Positions 4,116 through 7,147 of a DNA stretch of 7,147 nucleotides are shown in pieces. Made by a program: the position numbers and the translations under genes. Each line of letters starts with the position of its first letter. Position 1 is the stretch's first letter. The stretch is from Scatomorpha sp036653715 (GTDB taxonomy: Bacteria > Bacillota > Clostridia > Oscillospirales > Oscillospiraceae): NCBI GenBank assembly GCA_036653715.1, contig JAVVTL010000072.1, forward strand, positions 1 through 7,147, in the 5' to 3' direction. The notes below the pieces were generated by a model. That model searched no databases and was not told the origin of the DNA. It worked only from the letters and a program-made list of their open reading frames with translations.

Positions 4116-5423
4116 ATGAAAGAGGCTCGTTGGCTCACAGACAAATACATATGCCTGATGCTGCTCGTCTTCCCTGTTTGGACGGGCTTTCACGGCTATG
4201 CCGCGCTCACCCTCTCCAAATTTGCTTTTTTCGCGGGAGCGACCCTTCTGTGGCTGCTCGCCCTCGCCGTCTGCCTTGTTTGGCGGCGTCCCGCCCTCAA
4301 AAAACCCACGGCTCCGCAGCTCTGCTGCATGGCCTTTGCGGCGGCGGCCTGCCTTTCCGCCGCGCTCTCCCCCTTCGGGAGCGAAACGCTCCTTGGCGCC
4401 TCCCGCTGGGACGGTCTTTTGACCCTCCTGCTTTACGCGCTCATATTCCTTGCCATCTCCGCCTTCGGAGAGGTCAAACCATATTATGTCAACCTGCTCG
4501 CCGTATCCGCCACCGTCTGCAGCTGCATTGCCATCCTGCAGCTCTCCGATGTAAACGCGGCTTGGCTCTTTCCCGACGGGCTTTCCTATTACGATTCCGG
4601 CATCCTATACTCCGGCGCATTTCTTGGCACCATCGGCAACACGGATTTATTGGCGGCCTTTTTCTCCCTCTGTATCCCCGTTTTTGTCGCCTCCGCCTTT
4701 TTTGCGAAGGAAAGTCGCGCAAAGCTTCTGCTGCTTCCCGCCGCACTCTGTCTCTATGTCCTGCTCCGCTCCGGCGTTGCCTCCGGCGCACTCGCCCTGC
4801 CCCTCGCCGCGCTGATATGCGTTCCATATTATGTCAACCATCGCTTTAAGCGCCGCCGTCTGACGGCTCTCTTTATCGCGCTCTCAGCCGCGCTTGTTAT
4901 TGCGGGGCTTCTTGTGGTCTATAATTGGCAGGGGGAATCAGGCTCTGTTTGGGAGCTGTCGCGCGTGCTGCACGGCGACCTGCGCGATTCCTTCGGCTCC
5001 TCGCGCATACGCATATGGCGGGAGGCGCTGATGCTCATCCGCGAGCGCCCGCTCCTTGGCGGCGGGCCGGACACGCTCTCCCTGCGCTCCGCCGTGGATT
5101 TCTCGCGCTATGTGCCCGAATCCGGCCTCACCCTCTCCGTCCATGTGGACAACGCCCACAACGAGTTTTTGAATTACCTCGTGAATATCGGCCTGCTCGG
5201 CTTTCTCCCCTATCTCGCGCTCTGCTGCCTTTCCCTTGCCCGATGGCTGCGCGGCGCGGCCCCCGCCCTCGGCTGCGGCCTGCTATGCTACTTTATCCAA
5301 AGCTTCTTTGGCCTCGGCCTTTGCATAGTGGTCCCGCTCGTGTGGATTTTCATGGGACTTTTAAGCGCCCCCTCTCCAAGTGAAGCCTCCGCGGGCACAT
5401 GTCCCGCTCCGAACACAATTTGA
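4116..5423 (+). CDS. O-antigen ligase / polymerase-like (Wzy_C superfamily) membrane protein
   Basis: This 435-residue polytopic membrane protein resembles the O-antigen ligase/Wzy polymerase superfamily, whose members join or polymerise undecaprenyl-linked glycans on the outer face of the membrane. About 10-12 hydrophobic segments run from residue 11 to 416. Family-like marks are ASRWDGLLTLLLY (95-107), GTIGNTDLLAAF (171-182, compare the usual GTFGNPN), and the large extracytoplasmic loop with SSRIRIWREAL (295-305), RPLLGGGPDTL (311-321) and the HNEFL motif (348-352) ahead of a membrane helix. Arg and His of this loop are catalytically important in the family. In a Gram-positive host the acceptor is unknown: wall teichoic acid, capsule or another wall glycan are possible. 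The reading frame is open upstream to 3474, but that stretch is antisense to tatD, so the ATG at 4116 is used. An in-frame ATG at 4158 would remove part of the first membrane segment. The gene contains an exact internal 16-base repeat. The acyltransferase follows after 53 bases. Confidence 0.82.
   Translation: MKEARWLTDKYICLMLLVFPVWTGFHGYAALTLSKFAFFAGATLLWLLALAVCLVWRRPALKKPTAPQLCCMAFAAAACLSAALSPFGSETLLGASRWDGLLTLLLYALIFLAISAFGEVKPYYVNLLAVSATVCSCIAILQLSDVNAAWLFPDGLSYYDSGILYSGAFLGTIGNTDLLAAFFSLCIPVFVASAFFAKESRAKLLLLPAALCLYVLLRSGVASGALALPLAALICVPYYVNHRFKRRRLTALFIALSAALVIAGLLVVYNWQGESGSVWELSRVLHGDLRDSFGSSRIRIWREALMLIRERPLLGGGPDTLSLRSAVDFSRYVPESGLTLSVHVDNAHNEFLNYLVNIGLLGFLPYLALCCLSLARWLRGAAPALGCGLLCYFIQSFFGLGLCIVVPLVWIFMGLLSAPSPSEASAGTCPAPNTI
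4479..4494 (+). repeat. Copy 1 of an exact 16-base direct repeat inside the ligase-like gene
   Basis: CCATATTATGTCAACC occurs here and again at 4824-4839, 345 bases (115 codons) downstream and in the same frame. Both copies encode Pro-Tyr-Tyr-Val-Asn with identical codons. The AT-rich word stands out from the GC-rich codons around it. Confidence 0.85.
4824..4839 (+). repeat. Copy 2 of the 16-base direct repeat
   Basis: This is an exact copy of 4479-4494, again encoding PYYVN (residues 237-241; copy 1 is residues 122-126). In both places the pentapeptide lies at the border of a hydrophobic segment. Flanking sequences do not extend the identity. Confidence 0.85.
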
Positions 5424-5476
5424 TTTTTTCTCTGCAAAGGCCGCAAACTCTGCCGATATAAAGGAACTGTATTATC

Positions 5477-6541
5477 ATGGAAACTGAAGCCAAGCGGCGG
5501 GACTCCGCCACGGACATTTTAAAGCTTATCGCCTGCGTCGGCGTGGTCGTCATCCACGTCTCGGGGCAGGGCGTTTTGAGCTACGCGCCCTTCACACTCG
5601 GCTGGCTGTCCTGCACGCTTTGGGACAGTCTTGTGCGCTTTGCCGTGCCGATTTTCTTCATGTGCACCGGCGCGCTCATGCTCTCCCCCGCGCGGGAGCT
5701 GCCCATCAAAAAGCTCTGGTCAAAGTATTTTCTGCGCGTGTTTTTTATAATGATGTTTTGGGCGTGGGCTTACTACATCTTCACCGTCGTGGGACAATAC
5801 GTCATGATGGGCTGGTGGGAGCCGGGCGGGCTTTGGAACTCCGTTGTTCAGACCCTGCGGCTGAACCATCATCTCCACCTCTACTACCTGCAAATACTGC
5901 TGCTTGTCTATGCGGCGCTGCCGCTGCTGCGCGCCCTTGTGCGCGGCGCGACGGATAAGGAGCTTGACTACGCCGTGGGGCTTTGGCTCGCGCTCGGCAT
6001 AGCCCTCCCGCTGCTGCTCAAGTATCCCCCCTTCAATTGGTTCAGCGGCCTTCTCAATCAGGCGGCTGTCAATATGACCTGGTCCGCCGTGGGCTACGCG
6101 CTGCTCGGCTGGGTCATGTACTCCCGCCCCGTCCGCCCCGAGCGGCTGTGGCGCTATGTCGCCGCCTTTGCCGTCGGCCTTGTCATCACCCTCGGCGGCA
6201 CCCTCCTTGCGACAAAGCTCTCCGGCGCTGTCGTGCTCGACTTTATGGAGGGCATGTCCCCCGGCCCCGCGCTCATGTCAATCGGCATATTCGGCGCTGT
6301 GCGCATCCTCTCCCGCGACCTGCAAGCCTCCCCGCGCCTGCAAACGCTTGTCAGGGCGAGCTTTTGCGTCTACCTTATACACCACTTTTTTATCATGGTA
6401 TTTCGCTATATCGGCTTCGATGTCAACCTCTTTGCACCGATTGTCGAGATACCGCTCGAGACCGCCGTGGTGCTCGCCCTCAGCCTCTGCGGCTGGTGGG
6501 TGCTGTCCAAAATTCCCTTTGTCAAGGACCATCTGATATAA
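5477..6541 (+). CDS. Acyltransferase-3 family membrane protein (WecH/OafA-like O-acyltransferase)
   Basis: Members of this family move an acyl group, usually acetyl, from a cytoplasmic donor onto sugars of surface glycans or onto other exported molecules. The 354-residue protein has about 10 membrane segments and the expected N-terminal block RRDSATDILKLIACVGVVV (7-25) leading to IHVSG with the conserved His27. Further family-like stretches are VRFAVPIFFMCTGAL (53-67), HHLHLYYLQILL (131-142) and the C-terminal SFCVYLIHHFF (295-305) with a second conserved His. There is no extra periplasmic SGNH domain as in long OafA proteins; the size and pattern are nearer to WecH. AAAGGA (5460-5465) is 11 bases before ATG 5477, a slightly long but acceptable spacing. 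It follows the ligase-like gene by 53 bases without a terminator and precedes the folate gene by 13, so it is probably the middle gene of an operon. An acylated glycan made with the ligase is a reasonable but unproved idea. Confidence 0.86.
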   Translation: METEAKRRDSATDILKLIACVGVVVIHVSGQGVLSYAPFTLGWLSCTLWDSLVRFAVPIFFMCTGALMLSPARELPIKKLWSKYFLRVFFIMMFWAWAYYIFTVVGQYVMMGWWEPGGLWNSVVQTLRLNHHLHLYYLQILLLVYAALPLLRALVRGATDKELDYAVGLWLALGIALPLLLKYPPFNWFSGLLNQAAVNMTWSAVGYALLGWVMYSRPVRPERLWRYVAAFAVGLVITLGGTLLATKLSGAVVLDFMEGMSPGPALMSIGIFGAVRILSRDLQASPRLQTLVRASFCVYLIHHFFIMVFRYIGFDVNLFAPIVEIPLETAVVLALSLCGWWVLSKIPFVKDHLI

Positions 6542-6554
6542 GGAGTAACAAAAA

Positions 6555-7147
6555 ATGGAAAAATCATCCGACAAAACTCTCTCCGATTTCACCGCCGCGC
6601 TTGCGTCCGCAGAACCGACCCCCGGCGGCGGCGGAGCCTGTGCGTATGCCGCCTCCATGGCCGCGGCGCTGGGCTGCATGGTCTGCAATCTCACCATAGG
6701 CAAGGCAAAATACGCCGCCGTGCAGGACGACGTCAAGGCGCTCCTTGAGCAACTCGAGGCCACGCGCAAATACATGATTTCCCTGATTGACGAGGACGCA
6801 AAGGCGTTCCAGCCGCTCTCCAAATACATGTCCCTGCCCAAGGATGACCCCAAGCGCCGCGAGCACATGGACTCCGCGCTCCGCGTCGCCTGCTACATCC
6901 CGACCGAGGTCATGTATACCTGCGGCGAGACGCTTGGCAGGCTCTCCGAGCTTGCCGAAAAGGGCGTCAAGAGCGCCATATCCGACGTCGGCGTCGCCGT
7001 GGAGCTTTGCCGCGCCGCGCTCTGCGCCTCCCAGCAAAACATCTTCATAAACGCCTCTCTGATTGAGGACGAGGTCTTCGCCATGACCCTCCGCCGCGAG
7101 TGCGAGCTTGTGCGCGAGCAGTACCTCCCCACAGCAGACGCCGCCCT
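6555..7147 (+). CDS. fchA: Folate cyclodeaminase/cyclohydrolase family protein (FchA-like), 3' end cut by the window
   Basis: The ATG at 6555 opens a frame with 197 codons and no stop before the right edge; the family is about 200-215 residues, so only a few residues are missing. The product resembles the C-terminal domain of formiminotransferase-cyclodeaminase, occurring alone as in clostridial FchA. It should convert methenyl-tetrahydrofolate to formyl-tetrahydrofolate, or release ammonia from formimino-tetrahydrofolate, in the cytoplasm. Marks are PTPGGGGA (21-28), NLTIGKAKY (45-53) and KSAISDVGVAVELCRAAL (139-156), where the Asp of SDVG (144) is the expected active-site region. The protein is helical and lacks the transferase domain of animal FTCD. 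AAGGAG (6540-6545) overlaps the acyltransferase stop codon and lies 9 bases before ATG, so translation may be coupled. In many Clostridia the next gene is folD; that lies outside the window. Which of the two activities dominates cannot be told from sequence. Confidence 0.88.
   Translation, partial: MEKSSDKTLSDFTAALASAEPTPGGGGACAYAASMAAALGCMVCNLTIGKAKYAAVQDDVKALLEQLEATRKYMISLIDEDAKAFQPLSKYMSLPKDDPKRREHMDSALRVACYIPTEVMYTCGETLGRLSELAEKGVKSAISDVGVAVELCRAALCASQQNIFINASLIEDEVFAMTLRRECELVREQYLPTADAA

Noticed and set aside
4130..4849. 239-codon plus-strand frame inside the ligase-like gene
   Set aside because: Arg/Pro/Leu-rich shadow of the real frame, with no motifs.
5457..5475. TATAAA or TATTAT as a separate promoter for the acyltransferase
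   Set aside because: No acceptable -35 at the right distance, and TATTAT is only one base from the start codon. Read-through from the ligase-like gene is simpler.
5983..6699. 238-codon plus-strand frame spanning the end of the acyltransferase and the start of the folate gene
   Set aside because: It crosses two well-supported genes in another frame and is Arg/Pro-rich without recognisable content.
6278..7037. Minus-strand open frames over the acyltransferase end and the folate gene
   Set aside because: They are antisense to genes with clear family motifs and show no start signals.

Overview
The window is a GC-rich (roughly 60% by eye), densely coded stretch of a low-copy bacterial chromosome. 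The gene order flippase (SpoVB/MurJ-like) - mazG - hup, the A/G-rich Shine-Dalgarno sites, the sigma-A type promoters (TTGACT-17-TAAAAT) and the strong GCC/CTC/CGC codon preference suggest a high-GC member of class Clostridia, most likely an Oscillospirales/Ruminococcaceae-type gut Firmicute. That placement is inferred from gene order and protein style, not from a database search.

Layout. (a) 1-132, minus: the first 44 codons of a secreted lipoprotein that runs off the left edge. (b) 133-359: a divergent control region with a very good minus-strand promoter, two abutting palindromes at its expected transcription start, and a weaker plus-strand promoter for the flippase. (c) 360-3203, plus: lipid-linked glycan flippase, MazG nucleotide pyrophosphohydrolase and the histone-like protein HU, closed by a strong stem-loop terminator at 3218-3245. 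(d) 3285-4043, minus: TatD-family metal-dependent DNase, convergent with hup. (e) 4044-4115: a short divergent region whose two predicted promoters overlap at their -35 boxes. (f) 4116-7147, plus: an O-antigen-ligase/polymerase-like membrane protein, an acyltransferase-3 membrane protein, and a nearly complete folate cyclodeaminase/cyclohydrolase cut by the right edge, all closely spaced and probably one operon.

How the genes fit together. The flippase, the ligase-like protein and the acyltransferase all point to cell-envelope glycan export and decoration, but no glycosyltransferase is present, so their substrate cannot be named. MazG, HU and TatD are nucleotide-pool, nucleoid and DNA-repair housekeeping genes. 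The folate enzyme belongs to one-carbon metabolism and is probably coupled to the membrane genes only by co-transcription.

No clearly new biological system is visible. The most interesting signals are regulatory: a ligase gene that looks leaderless, paired palindromes on the lipoprotein promoter, and an exact 16-base repeat inside the ligase gene. No tRNA, rRNA, CRISPR array, transposon or att site was seen.
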